Source of the DNA: Loki-b32 sp964493385 | GTDB lineage: Archaea > Asgardarchaeota > Lokiarchaeia > Sigyniarchaeales > SOKP01 | Assembly: GCA_964493385.1 (NCBI GenBank) | Contig: CAZBNW010000047.1 | Span: forward strand, 1 to 18,563 | Direction: 5' to 3' | Length of the DNA: 18,563 bases | Shown here: piece by piece, positions 1 to 7,919 of the stretch | Numbering within the stretch: position 1 is the stretch's first letter | Layout of the letters: every line of letters begins with the position of its first letter | Position numbers and translations under genes: made by a program | The notes under the pieces: generated by a model | Databases searched by the model: none | Seen by the model: the letters and a program-made list of their open reading frames with translations, nothing else | Told to the model about the DNA's origin: nothing

Positions 1-3
1 ATA

Positions 4-34
4 TACAGTCAATTGGATATGATAATCGACTGTA
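4..34. repeat. 7-bp inverted repeat upstream of the MFS gene
   Basis: TACAGTC at 4-10 is the exact reverse complement of GACTGTA at 28-34, with a 17-nt spacer. It lies about 40 nt upstream of the ribosome binding site of the transporter and just upstream of an AT-rich TATA-like stretch (54-62). This geometry would suit a dimeric regulator binding near a promoter, but a 7-bp match can arise by chance and the region to the left is not visible. Confidence 0.3.
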
Positions 35-86
35 ACAGTGTTTTCCATCAAAAAAATATATAATTGTATAATAGGTGGAAAAGGTA

Positions 87-1328
87 ATGAAAGTTCTTAG
101 AAATTCAGAAGGAATTGAAAAAATAAAGAAAAGAAATCTCTGGGCTTTATTTTTTATGGTATTAATCGCTGGTTTTGGTGATGGTGCCTTTGTCATTGTA
201 TATCAGCCTTATTTATTGGATATTACTGGTTCAATTTTTATTACGGGTGTTTTAATTACCTTAGGAATTATTGTACAATTTTTACCAATGCCTTTAGTTG
301 GTAAATTATCTGATCGATATGGGCGTAAAAAAATATGGTTATTTAGTATCCCCCTTCATATTATAGGATTGTTATTGCTAATCATATCTGATAATCTAAT
401 ACTTATTGTAGCTAGCGTATTAATTTTCTTTTCGGGAGGGGTAATAGGGGGTTTAAGCTATCAATTATTTGTATCTGAAAGTAGTCATGAATCGAAAAAG
501 GGATTAATGTATGGATTTATGTTTTTTGCCTTTTTTGCGGGAGGAATATGTGGAAAATATCTTGTAACATTTAACTTATTCTCTGATGTGCGCTTTTATT
601 TTTTAATTTACATAATAATTTTTATTTTTGAATGGATTATTCAACTTTTCATAATTACCAATCCTAATTCTGTTACTGTGAATCGAGAATTAAATTTAAC
701 TGAGTCTTACAAATCTAAACAGAATATCTGGAAGAAAATTTTTAAAACTCCTCAAACTAAGATAATATTAATTTTTTTTGCAATAGACATTTTTATTTGG
801 AATATTTCAGGTTCAATTTACACTGCTGGATTGAGAGACCAATATCATCTTACATATGAAGAAATTGCGTTTATATCAATATGGTTTAATATTTCCAATA
901 TGGTTTTTCAAATTCCAGGAGGACATCTGGCAGATAAAATCGGAAAAAAGAAATCCTTAATTGTAAGTGAAATTTTTGGTTTAGGATATTTTTCACTTAA
1001 TATATTAGCTTTTCTATTTTGGGCAGTAGGGCTTGCTTCATTTCTATTTTTATTTCTAATAATTGGTCAAATTTTAGTGGGTATATCTGTATCCACATTT
1101 ATAGCCTCTGAACAAATGATTCTTACCAATTTAAATGAAGATGAATCAAGAAAAGCTGAATCATATGGGATTATTGCGTTTATAAGGGGTATTTTTCTTC
1201 TACCTACAGGAATATTTGGAGGATACCTTGTTGAGTTTATACATTATATTGTTCCTTTTATCATAACTGTAATAGGAATTCTATTTTTGATATGGTTTTT
1301 ATCCAAATATTTCTATGACAAAATATAA
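87..1328 (+). CDS. Major facilitator superfamily (MFS) transporter
   Basis: Predicted 12-helix secondary transporter of the cytoplasmic membrane, probably a proton-driven exporter or permease; the substrate cannot be told. The sequence is almost entirely hydrophobic helices. The loop-2/3 signature GKLSDRYGRKK (about residues 72-82) is repeated in degenerate form as GGHLADKIGKKK (about 278-289), which is the duplicated two-times-six-helix MFS architecture. A charged cytoplasmic linker lies near residues 195-225 between the halves. The length, about 413 residues, is normal for the family. The frame also opens with GTG at 75, but that codon lies inside the GGTGG ribosome binding motif (74-78), so ATG at 87, eight bases downstream, is the better start. 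The gene reads alone toward the thiolase 97 bases downstream, which has its own TATA box. Confidence 0.88.
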   Translation: MKVLRNSEGIEKIKKRNLWALFFMVLIAGFGDGAFVIVYQPYLLDITGSIFITGVLITLGIIVQFLPMPLVGKLSDRYGRKKIWLFSIPLHIIGLLLLIISDNLILIVASVLIFFSGGVIGGLSYQLFVSESSHESKKGLMYGFMFFAFFAGGICGKYLVTFNLFSDVRFYFLIYIIIFIFEWIIQLFIITNPNSVTVNRELNLTESYKSKQNIWKKIFKTPQTKIILIFFAIDIFIWNISGSIYTAGLRDQYHLTYEEIAFISIWFNISNMVFQIPGGHLADKIGKKKSLIVSEIFGLGYFSLNILAFLFWAVGLASFLFLFLIIGQILVGISVSTFIASEQMILTNLNEDESRKAESYGIIAFIRGIFLLPTGIFGGYLVEFIHYIVPFIITVIGILFLIWFLSKYFYDKI

Positions 1329-1381
1329 ACTTTTTTCGAAAATAATAACAAATATAATTCTTCGATTATTCAATTCTTTGG

Positions 1382-1420
1382 TTTTATAATTATTTTATAA
1401 TAAATTAAGAAATTAAGGTG
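1382..1420 (+). promoter_or_regulatory. TATA box and ribosome binding site of the thiolase-DUF35 operon
   Basis: TTTTATAAT at 1382-1390 lies about 40 nt upstream of the thiolase ATG. It would place the transcript start near 1412, just before the AAGGTG ribosome binding motif at 1415-1420, five bases from ATG 1426. A second TTTTATAAT at 1393-1401 could also serve. Confidence 0.4.
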
Positions 1421-1425
1421 TAAAA

Positions 1426-2685
1426 ATGGGAAAATTAGCAAGACGAATAGCCATGGTTGGAGCGGGAATGAGTAAATTTGGAGCACATTTTCCTCATAAG
1501 AGAAATCCAGACTTATGGGTTGATGCATGGCTTGATGCAATAAGTAGAGTTGATAATGGCATTGACCCTAAAGATATTGATGCTTGTTATGTAGGAAATT
1601 ATTCTTCAGATTTATTTAATCATCAAGGACATCTCGGACCACAGATGGCAGATTTAGTAGGTTTAATTCCAAAACCAGCAGGTCGTTTTGAAGGCGCATG
1701 TGCGAGTAGTGGTATTGCACTACGCCAGGCAATTTTAGCGATTGCATCAGGAGTTCATGATGTTATCGCAGTGTCTGGCGTTGAATGTATGACAGAACAA
1801 CCAACTGTGAATGTAACTGATGTGTTAGCTACAGCATCAGACAGTTTATTCGAGTATCCTGCTGGAGCAACATTTCCAGGGTTATATGCAACTCTAGCGT
1901 CAGCACACTTTCATAAATATGGAACTACAGTTGAAGATTTAATGAGAGTTGGAATAAAAAATCATGAAAACGGGAAAGAAAATCCATATGCTCAAATGCA
2001 GAGTTCAATTGCTGATATGATGAAAAGTAAAATAGCAAAAATCGAAAAATCAGGAGGAGAAATTCCAGATTGGAAGGATGAATTTGATTTTCTTAAAAGT
2101 AGATCAAATCCAATAATAGCTTACCCGTTACGCTTATTTGACTGTAGTTTGATTACTGATGGAGCAGCTTGTGTATTTTTAGCAGCTGAAAAAGTAGCAA
2201 AAAATTTTACTGATACTCCAATTTGGATCTCTGGTACAGGCCAGGGTAGTGCAGCGCTATCTTTGCATGATAGAAATGATTTAACTAGTTTTATTGCTTC
2301 AAAAGAAGCAGCACGGCAAGCATATGAAATGTCAGGTTTAAAACCAAAAGATATTCAGGTAGCAGAAGTCCATGATTGTTTCACTATTGCAGAAATTGTC
2401 GCTTTAGAGGATTTGGGTTTTTATGAAAAAGGTAAAGCTGTTGAAGCGATTAAAAATGGAGAGACAAAGCGAGATGGGTCATTGCCAATAAATACAAGTG
2501 GAGGTTTAAAAAGTAAGGGACATCCTGTCGGTGCAACTGGAGCTGCATTTTGTGTAGAAGTCTTTAAACAAATGAGGGGCATTGCAGAAAGAGATAGGCA
2601 GGTGAAATTTGATGTAGAACGTATGTTAGCGCATAACCTAGGTGGATCAGGAGCCACATGCGTTGTAACAATATTTGAAAAATAA
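1426..2685 (+). CDS. Thiolase-family acyl-CoA C-acyltransferase, SCP-x type
   Basis: Thiolase-fold enzyme of 419 residues that would make or break C-C bonds in acyl-CoA thioesters, for example acetoacetyl-CoA formation from two acetyl-CoA. Visible active-site elements are the nucleophile Cys92 in EGACASSG, the HDCF motif at 316-319 and GGLKSKGHPVGATG at 359-372 with His366. The C-terminal loop is HNLGGSG (403-409) instead of the CxGGGxG of classical thiolases, so the second cysteine comes from HDCF. This is the pattern of the SCP-x/archaeal thiolase subgroup. The DUF35 partner starts 13 bases after the stop codon. In several archaea such thiolase-DUF35 pairs work with HMG-CoA synthase in the mevalonate pathway; no HMG-CoA synthase is in this window. 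A retro-aldolase related to the bacterial Ltp2/ChsH2 pair is an alternative. Confidence 0.9.
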   Translation: MGKLARRIAMVGAGMSKFGAHFPHKRNPDLWVDAWLDAISRVDNGIDPKDIDACYVGNYSSDLFNHQGHLGPQMADLVGLIPKPAGRFEGACASSGIALRQAILAIASGVHDVIAVSGVECMTEQPTVNVTDVLATASDSLFEYPAGATFPGLYATLASAHFHKYGTTVEDLMRVGIKNHENGKENPYAQMQSSIADMMKSKIAKIEKSGGEIPDWKDEFDFLKSRSNPIIAYPLRLFDCSLITDGAACVFLAAEKVAKNFTDTPIWISGTGQGSAALSLHDRNDLTSFIASKEAARQAYEMSGLKPKDIQVAEVHDCFTIAEIVALEDLGFYEKGKAVEAIKNGETKRDGSLPINTSGGLKSKGHPVGATGAAFCVEVFKQMRGIAERDRQVKFDVERMLAHNLGGSGATCVVTIFEK

Positions 2686-2698
2686 AGGTGAGAAAAAA

Positions 2699-3121
2699 AT
2701 GTCTGAAAGTGAGAGAGATTTTACTATTAAAAGTTATATAGATTTTTTAGCTGAAAAGAAATTAATGGGATCAAAATGTAAAGATTGTGGCGCTATGTAT
2801 GTTCCAGTTAGAAAACTCTGCACTAAATGTAATATTGCAAATATGGAATGGGTGGAAATGTCAGGGAATGGTAAACTTGCTGCTTTTACTAGTATTACAG
2901 TAGGAACACCTTTTTTTGTGGAAAAGGGGTATGATAGAAAAAACCCTTATTGTTTTTCAGTAATAAAGCTTGACGAAGGCCCAATGGTAAGCGGACAATT
3001 AATAGGTGTAGACGAGAGTAAGCCTGAAACAATTAATATTGGAATACCTGTTAAGGCAACATTTATTGAAACAGAAATCAGAGGCGAAACAAGAGTAGAT
3101 TTAGGCTTCGAGCCCGTTTGA
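2699..3121 (+). CDS. DUF35 zinc-ribbon/OB-fold acyl-CoA-binding partner protein
   Basis: Small (140 residues) accessory subunit of the thiolase encoded just upstream. The N-terminus is a short helix followed by a rubredoxin-like zinc ribbon with ligands Cys27, Cys30, Cys41 and Cys44. The rest is an OB-fold beginning GNGKLAAFTSI. In characterised archaeal complexes the DUF35 protein bridges thiolase and HMG-CoA synthase and shares a CoA-binding site that channels acetoacetyl-CoA. In bacteria related proteins pair with SCP-x-like aldolases or thiolases. The frame could open at a TTG (2675) inside the thiolase gene, but AAAGGTGA at 2684-2691, seven bases before ATG 2699, fixes the start. Tight spacing and shared orientation indicate co-transcription and probably translational coupling. 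Confidence 0.9.
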   Translation: MSESERDFTIKSYIDFLAEKKLMGSKCKDCGAMYVPVRKLCTKCNIANMEWVEMSGNGKLAAFTSITVGTPFFVEKGYDRKNPYCFSVIKLDEGPMVSGQLIGVDESKPETINIGIPVKATFIETEIRGETRVDLGFEPV

Positions 3122-3129
3122 ACTTATAA

Positions 3130-3149
3130 TTTATTTTTTTTTCTTTCTT
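3130..3149 (+). terminator. T-tract terminator after the thiolase-DUF35 operon
   Basis: A pyrimidine-rich stretch, almost all T with an uninterrupted run of nine, starts 9 nt after the DUF35 stop codon. Archaeal RNA polymerase terminates at such T-tracts without needing a hairpin. It lies in the 56-nt gap between convergent genes. Confidence 0.6.
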
Positions 3150-3177
3150 CCATCTTAGTTTATATATCTGGTGAAAA

Positions 3178-3978
3178 TCATCCTATCTTTGAGATCTGGC
3201 CTCCATCAACGGGGAGTATTACTGAAGTAATAAATTTTGCCTCATCTGATGCCAAGAAAAGTGCAGCATAAGCAGTATCCCAAGCATCACCCATTCCCCC
3301 TTTTAGAGGAACCATACTATTCCTAATTTTGATAATATTTTCCTTAGGCCTTCCTGTGGCCCTTGCCATTCCTTCAATAGCTATAGGGGTGTTTAGTAAG
3401 CCTGGCATAATGGCATTCACACGAATACCTTTTTTAGCATATTTCATGGCTAGTTGGTGAGTTAAGGAATTCACCCCCGATTTTGAAATTTTATAAGCTA
3501 CATATCGTACGGCACACACAGCTGCTGCAGAAGAGATATTTATTATAGAACCACTTCCTTGTTTTTCCATAACAGGTAATACATACTTACATGTGAAAAA
3601 CATTCCCTTTAGATTAACATCAAAAATCTTATCCCATATCTCTTCACTTAGATTTACTAAACTTCTGTCTTCCTCACCGATTCCAACATTATTGACAAGA
3701 ATATCGATCCGATCATAAAACTCATTACATTTTTCAGCTATTCTTTTACAATTATCCTCCTTCACAATATCTACTTCAAAAACAAAAGATTCTCCACCCT
3801 CCTTATCAATCATGGATTTAGTTTCTAGGGCAGAATCAAGGTTCTTATCAACAAGCATTACTTTGGCTCCCTCACGAGCAAAAAGAATTGATATAGCTCT
3901 TCCGTTCCCAATAGTATCTCCTGGTTGTTGTCCTGCTCCAACAATTATAGCTACTTTATCCTTCAATCGGTTTCCCAA
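3178..3978 (-). CDS. Short-chain dehydrogenase/reductase (SDR), NAD(P)-dependent
   Basis: Classical SDR of 266 residues with a Rossmann fold. The glycine-rich nucleotide-binding loop is near residues 14-26 (GAG...IGNGRA, a few residues longer than the usual TGxxxGIG). NNVG is at 96-99, the catalytic Ser is in NISS (149/150), and Tyr162-Lys166 form the YxxxK pair. The C-terminal PVDGGQ motif is typical. Asp43 in MLVDKN after the second strand suggests preference for NAD(H) over NADP(H). The substrate is not evident; keto- or hydroxyacyl reductases and sugar or alcohol dehydrogenases share this form. The start is TTG, supported by GAGGAGG (minus strand, 3992-3986) seven bases away, the strongest ribosome binding site in the window. 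The gene converges on the thiolase operon, so a link to acyl-CoA metabolism is possible but unproven. Confidence 0.88.
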   Translation of the reverse strand: MGNRLKDKVAIIVGAGQQPGDTIGNGRAISILFAREGAKVMLVDKNLDSALETKSMIDKEGGESFVFEVDIVKEDNCKRIAEKCNEFYDRIDILVNNVGIGEEDRSLVNLSEEIWDKIFDVNLKGMFFTCKYVLPVMEKQGSGSIINISSAAAVCAVRYVAYKISKSGVNSLTHQLAMKYAKKGIRVNAIMPGLLNTPIAIEGMARATGRPKENIIKIRNSMVPLKGGMGDAWDTAYAALFLASDEAKFITSVILPVDGGQISKIG

Positions 3979-3985
3979 TTTTATT

Positions 3986-3992
3986 CCTCCTC
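3986..3992 (-). promoter_or_regulatory. Ribosome binding site that fixes the SDR TTG start
   Basis: Read on the minus strand, GAGGAGG sits seven bases before the TTG codon (3978-3976). No ATG or GTG lies nearby in frame, so this motif decides the start. Confidence 0.7.
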
Positions 3993-4050
3993 TTTATGCC
4001 TTTTTAGAAGATTCAAAAATTAAATAATCAAGGTAATAGACAAAAATTCC

Positions 4051-4108
4051 TTATTATAAATAAATATTAATGTAAATATGATAAATTTTTTTCAAATTTC
4101 TTATAAAA
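4051..4108. promoter_or_regulatory. Divergent TATA boxes between SDR and M28 genes
   Basis: The 4051-4060 element reads TTTATAATAA on the minus strand and would start the SDR transcript near 4030. TTATAAAA at 4101-4108 on the plus strand would start the M28 transcript near 4130, upstream of its GGTGA at 4160-4164. Both are predicted from motif and distance only. The rest of the 3979-4170 gap is AT-rich with no gene. Confidence 0.4.
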
Positions 4109-4170
4109 AAAGGGATAATGATAAAGCTAGCTAATTGCCGTTCAAACTCATTATTTTCCGGTGATTACTG

Positions 4171-5331
4171 ATAAATAAAAGATATAATATCCTTATAATA
4201 GTCGTTTTTGCCTTTATAGCAATTCTTTCAATTCTTTTTGTATTTTTTCCTTCAAATAATCTAAGCGTTCAAAATTATGACATTGAATTAGAATTTGATG
4301 GAGATAATGCCTTTATCTATGTTCAAGATCAGTTAGATATAGGATTTCGAATTCCGGGAACACAAGAACGTGTTAATTGTGCTAATTATTTTATTACAAA
4401 ATTTAAAGAAATTGACAGCAATTTCAATTATGTTCTTCATAATTTTACCTCTCATTTAAATGAGTGTCAAAATATCCTTTTTAAATTGAATGAAAACTAT
4501 AGTAACATAGTCATATTTGGAGCTCATTATGATTCACGTGCGAAAGCTACAAAAGATCCGATTATTTCAAATAGGAGTAATCCTGTTCCAGGTGCTAATG
4601 ACGGTGCAAGCGGATCTGCTGTTCTAATCGAACTTGCTAAGGTAATCTATGAGCGTAGAGTAAATTTATCATGCCAAATTTGGTTTTTATTCTTCGATGC
4701 TGAAGATCAAGGACTAGATGAAGGTGGTTATGGGATAGACGGTTGGGATTGGTGTGAAGGCTCTCAGGCATTTGTTAATGATATTGGTAATTTTTTTAAT
4801 TCAGAAACAGAAAGTTTTGATTGTATGGTTTTATTAGATATGGTTGGAGGTGTTAACTTACAATTTATTAATGAACAATATTCAACATCCTCATTATTAG
4901 ATGAACTATTTGCAATTGGAAGACAATTGGGTTATACTTCTCAATTTCCAATGAATCCTAATAGTGCTTCAATAATCGATGATCATAGAGCATTTTTAAA
5001 TTTTGGTATTCCTTCAGCAGATTTAATAATAAATTTCTGGAATAATCCTGATTGGTCGTATCATCACACTACTCAAGATGATATTTCCCATATTTCAAAC
5101 TTCAGCCTTGAAATTACTGGAAAAACTGTAGAACAATTTATCTATAATAATTACTTTGAAGATTCTTCTAATACATATCAAGGGAATTATCCTTGGAATG
5201 AGGATATAAATGTTATAGATCCTGAGATATTAATAACTCTTATAATTATTATCGCTTTTGTCGGTGCTGTTATTGTAATATTGATTGTTTCAAGATATAT
5301 TTCAAAAGAAAGAATTAAACTTAAAGATTGA
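4171..5331 (+). CDS. Membrane-anchored M28-family zinc peptidase / glutaminyl-cyclase-like enzyme
   Basis: M28 metallo-hydrolase, probably facing outside the cell. The reading frame is open from the stop codon at 4162-4164. Right after it comes a hydrophobic N-terminal helix (4180-4250), then GFRIPGT (about 4348-4368), a hallmark of M28 proteins, then the catalytic domain. Numbered from ATA 4171, candidate metal and catalytic residues are His119 (AHYDSR), Asp144 (PGANDGAS), Glu178-Asp179 (FDAEDQG), Asp223 (LLDMVGG) and His299 (HHTTQDD). The GWDW...GS segment and DHRAFL resemble archaeal glutaminyl-cyclase-like members. A second hydrophobic helix (about 5227-5300) and a basic tail end the protein. 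The only canonical start, TTG 4486, would remove the first helix and GFRIPGT, so it is rejected. GGTGA at 4160-4164 is six bases from ATA 4171, with CTG 4168 the alternative. Aminopeptidase or cyclase activity cannot be decided. Confidence 0.78.
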   Translation: MNKRYNILIIVVFAFIAILSILFVFFPSNNLSVQNYDIELEFDGDNAFIYVQDQLDIGFRIPGTQERVNCANYFITKFKEIDSNFNYVLHNFTSHLNECQNILFKLNENYSNIVIFGAHYDSRAKATKDPIISNRSNPVPGANDGASGSAVLIELAKVIYERRVNLSCQIWFLFFDAEDQGLDEGGYGIDGWDWCEGSQAFVNDIGNFFNSETESFDCMVLLDMVGGVNLQFINEQYSTSSLLDELFAIGRQLGYTSQFPMNPNSASIIDDHRAFLNFGIPSADLIINFWNNPDWSYHHTTQDDISHISNFSLEITGKTVEQFIYNNYFEDSSNTYQGNYPWNEDINVIDPEILITLIIIIAFVGAVIVILIVSRYISKERIKLKD

Positions 5332-5353
5332 AAGCGATATAATTAATTATTAT

Positions 5354-5977
5354 CTATTTCTTAACACCTAGAATTGCTCGATGGTTGGTTCTATCGTCAT
5401 AGATTTCTAATAAATTAAACGAGCTAAATAGATCATTAATTTCTTCTACTATAAAAAAATGATGAGGAAGTCCTTTTTCTGGACCTGCTTGTGGGATATA
5501 GGTACCTTTCTCAATTTTTTTTAACTCCCACTTATCTATGTTTGATCCTCCTCCTAGTTTTGGAAAAGTAATATATATTATTCCTTTACGTTTTAAGATT
5601 CTCTCAATTTCTTTGATAGTAAATATAATATCTTTCATTAGATTATGATGGATTACTTGAATTGAAATAATAGCATCAAAAAAGCCATTGTCATAAGGAA
5701 ATTTATGCTCCATTCTATGTACTTGTAATTCTGCTTTTTCGTTTTCTTCATTGAGCCATTCTTTTGCAATCTCTAAAGCCTTAGGTGAGGCATCCAAACC
5801 ATATACATTAAATCCTTTCTTAGATAGATATATAAGATGGCGCCCTGTTCCACATCCAAGGTCTAAAACTCGTCTAACTCCTTTTTCTTTGAATAATTTA
5901 ATTATTCTCTCTATGTCAGGATGAGGTTCCGTGAAAACTCTACCTTTTTCAGAGAAAATCTGGTCCCATTCCGGCAT
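5354..5977 (-). CDS. SAM-dependent class I methyltransferase
   Basis: Protein of 207 residues with a Rossmann-like methyltransferase fold. Motif I is VLDLGCGTGRH (37-47). The acidic residue closing strand 2 is in GLDAS (60-64), and the post-motif FDAIISIQVIHH (about 100-111) matches the Methyltransf_11/25 group. The length and the lack of an extra domain suggest a small-molecule or lipid methyltransferase, but the acceptor is not identifiable. ATG 5977 has no ribosome binding motif; it lies 41 bases after the lipid kinase stop codon on the same strand, so the two may be co-transcribed. It is convergent with the M28 gene, 22 bases away. Confidence 0.85.
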   Translation of the reverse strand: MPEWDQIFSEKGRVFTEPHPDIERIIKLFKEKGVRRVLDLGCGTGRHLIYLSKKGFNVYGLDASPKALEIAKEWLNEENEKAELQVHRMEHKFPYDNGFFDAIISIQVIHHNLMKDIIFTIKEIERILKRKGIIYITFPKLGGGSNIDKWELKKIEKGTYIPQAGPEKGLPHHFFIVEEINDLFSSFNLLEIYDDRTNHRAILGVKK

Positions 5978-6018
5978 AGTTAATAATTACTTTTTCGAAT
6001 TAAGTTGTAAAAAAATAG

Positions 6019-6975
6019 TTAGTGGGAATACTCATAAAAATATCTTCCATATTTAACCTTAAAAGCTTCTGCTACTTCATCAGTTTTCGGGCGTATAAAT
6101 TCATAACCATCTTTAATAGTTTCGTAGGTTACTGGTAAAGGACCAAGAATTTCACCATCAACTTGACATAGATAAGGCTCATCTTTAGGATTTTTCATTT
6201 CTATTCTAACTTTTTTACTCCGATATTCATTCACATTAGGGTGAGGCAATAAAGATGCAGAATACATTCTCTTAAACTGTAATATTAACTTTATTTTTCC
6301 AATGTTTGCAACACTAATATCAAATAAACCATCATCTACTTGCGCTCTTTGACAAATATACATTCCACCTCCATAAGATCCCCCATTTCCAACCGCTACT
6401 AAGTTTGCATAACCCTCGTAAGTGTCATTATCCATCTTCACGATTAATTCTTTTTTCTTCCAAGAGAATACTGTTTTAAGGACCATCATATTATAATTTT
6501 TCACTTCTTCTTCATTAACCCTTCTTGCTACTTCAGCATCGAAACCCTGACTTCCTACTCCTAAAAAGTAGCGTTCAACCCCCTCATCAGTCTTGGCAAA
6601 TCCAATATCTGATTTGCTTGAATTACCTTCCGCAATTATTTCACATGCTCTTTTAATATCTGGGATTACACCAATAACAGCAGGGATATCATTCCCAGAG
6701 CCCATAGGAATGAATCCGCATAAAGCACTCGAGTTAGAGGTTATAACTCCATGCAATACTTCATTACATGTACCATCTCCACCAGCTCCTATTACTCGAT
6801 ATCCTTCCTTAGCAAGTTGATTAGCTAATTCTAATGTATGACCCGCATATTCACTTTTAAACAACTTATATGAAACATTTAAATTGTCTAAACATTGACA
6901 TGCATATTCAATATCTTCTTGTGCTTTTTTTGCCGTACCAGCAATAGGATTGTAAATAATAGCATAATCTTCCAT
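6019..6975 (-). CDS. Diacylglycerol-kinase-fold lipid kinase (YegS/DAGK family)
   Basis: Soluble kinase of 318 residues that would phosphorylate a lipid alcohol using ATP. The N-terminal DAGK catalytic domain shows YNPIAGTA at the first strand, the nucleotide-binding GGDGT at 65-69 followed by NE, and PMGSGND at 90-96 (GTGND in most relatives). The C-terminal beta domain contains the usual VDGE motif in CQVDGEILGP. Bacterial and archaeal relatives act on diacylglycerol, sphingoid or related lipids; in an archaeon an isoprenoid glycerol lipid is plausible, though this is inference. TTG at 6984 is possible, but ATG 6975 is preferred because a TATA-like element lies about 25 bases upstream, giving a leaderless mRNA beginning at that ATG. 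Transcription probably continues into the methyltransferase gene. Confidence 0.88.
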   Translation of the reverse strand: MEDYAIIYNPIAGTAKKAQEDIEYACQCLDNLNVSYKLFKSEYAGHTLELANQLAKEGYRVIGAGGDGTCNEVLHGVITSNSSALCGFIPMGSGNDIPAVIGVIPDIKRACEIIAEGNSSKSDIGFAKTDEGVERYFLGVGSQGFDAEVARRVNEEEVKNYNMMVLKTVFSWKKKELIVKMDNDTYEGYANLVAVGNGGSYGGGMYICQRAQVDDGLFDISVANIGKIKLILQFKRMYSASLLPHPNVNEYRSKKVRIEMKNPKDEPYLCQVDGEILGPLPVTYETIKDGYEFIRPKTDEVAEAFKVKYGRYFYEYSH

Positions 6976-6995
6976 ATTTATCAAATTCTATAGTA

Positions 6996-7003
6996 ATTTA
7001 AAA
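6996..7003 (-). promoter_or_regulatory. TATA-like element for a leaderless lipid-kinase transcript
   Basis: TTTTAAAT on the minus strand is centred about 25 nt upstream of ATG 6975. That is the archaeal TATA-to-start distance, so the mRNA would begin at or next to the initiation codon. The absence of a ribosome binding motif agrees with this. Confidence 0.35.
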
Positions 7004-7085
7004 TTTCAAGATAACTTAATCATTATTTTAAATTATAAACTATTTAAAACTATTTTTAATTAATGTCTAGAAAAAGTGTTTAAAT

Positions 7086-7919
7086 TTAATGAGTTCTCCA
7101 TTCATATCCGCATTCTGCACAGCAGTTCTTTTTCCCGTATATTTTAGGGTAATCCATAAGAATTACAGTCTTATCATCTACTTCGTGAATTAGCCCATCA
7201 TTTCCGCAACTTGGACATTTTTTACGACCAACTTGATCCTTCATTAGTAAGATGCTGCTATCATAGGAGTCATATGATAGATCACTTTGATTCGTCTCTA
7301 AATGTGGTTCAGTAATTTCTATATTCTGTGCACTTTTAATAACCTTTGTCTCATTAATATCTAAGAGTTTTTCTTCGTTCACCATTATGATGTATCCTTT
7401 AACTATTGAATTAATTTCATCGTTTTTTGGTAATCTATCATATTTTTCTATAAAATTCTCAAGAAATGTTTGAACATCTTCATTTTTGATGACATATCCT
7501 CTTTCATCAATTAAACTTTTGATTTCCTCAAAAATTTTATCTTTTGAAGGTATTGGTCTCATAATTTTTCCAATATTTTTAGAGTTGTTTAATTCTTTTT
7601 CGAGTTCATTCCATAATCGTCCCACTTGAGTATCCGTTAATTTTCCTTTTATTTGAATATATACTCTTTTTTCAGGTTCTTGTAAAATTGTAATTCTATT
7701 ATTTTTTTGTGTCTCTGTATTAATATTATTATCAAAGTAGTTTATCCTGAGTAAAGATCTTCCCAATCTTTTAGTGTTAGTTGATAAAGATAACTTTTTT
7801 TCTAAAATATTTTCCATAATTTTTTGAATATCGCTATAATTTTTATCTCGTATGTCAAATGATTGACTTCTCTCAAACATTTTAAAGTTCTTAACCCTAT
7901 TAGGAATGCATTTATTCAT
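7086..7919 (-). CDS. Uncharacterised protein with a C-terminal TFIIS-like zinc ribbon
   Basis: I do not recognise this 277-residue protein as a named family. The N-terminal two thirds are lysine- and asparagine-rich: a helix (about 27-45), a predicted beta segment RITILQEPEKRVYIQIKG (about 75-92), then long amphipathic helices to about residue 190 and a Ser/Asp-rich linker (about 200-225). The C-terminus is a clear four-cysteine zinc ribbon, Cys235, Cys238, Cys267, Cys270, with CAECGYEWR as its second knuckle and an extra Cys266. This end resembles the RNA-polymerase-associated zinc ribbons of TFS/TFIIS and RPB9-type proteins, so a transcription-related role is possible but rests on the ribbon alone. 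ATG 7919 has no ribosome binding motif; an internal ATG (7880) is an alternative. The gene is transcribed divergently from signal peptidase. Confidence 0.75.
   Translation of the reverse strand: MNKCIPNRVKNFKMFERSQSFDIRDKNYSDIQKIMENILEKKLSLSTNTKRLGRSLLRINYFDNNINTETQKNNRITILQEPEKRVYIQIKGKLTDTQVGRLWNELEKELNNSKNIGKIMRPIPSKDKIFEEIKSLIDERGYVIKNEDVQTFLENFIEKYDRLPKNDEINSIVKGYIIMVNEEKLLDINETKVIKSAQNIEITEPHLETNQSDLSYDSYDSSILLMKDQVGRKKCPSCGNDGLIHEVDDKTVILMDYPKIYGKKNCCAECGYEWRTH

Noticed and set aside
2421..2657. Open frame on the minus strand
   Set aside because: Lies wholly inside the thiolase gene, with Pro/Ser/Cys-rich antisense composition and no family features.
4125..4132. AGCTAGCT palindrome in the SDR/M28 gap
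   Set aside because: An 8-bp self-complementary word alone is expected by chance and is not repeated.
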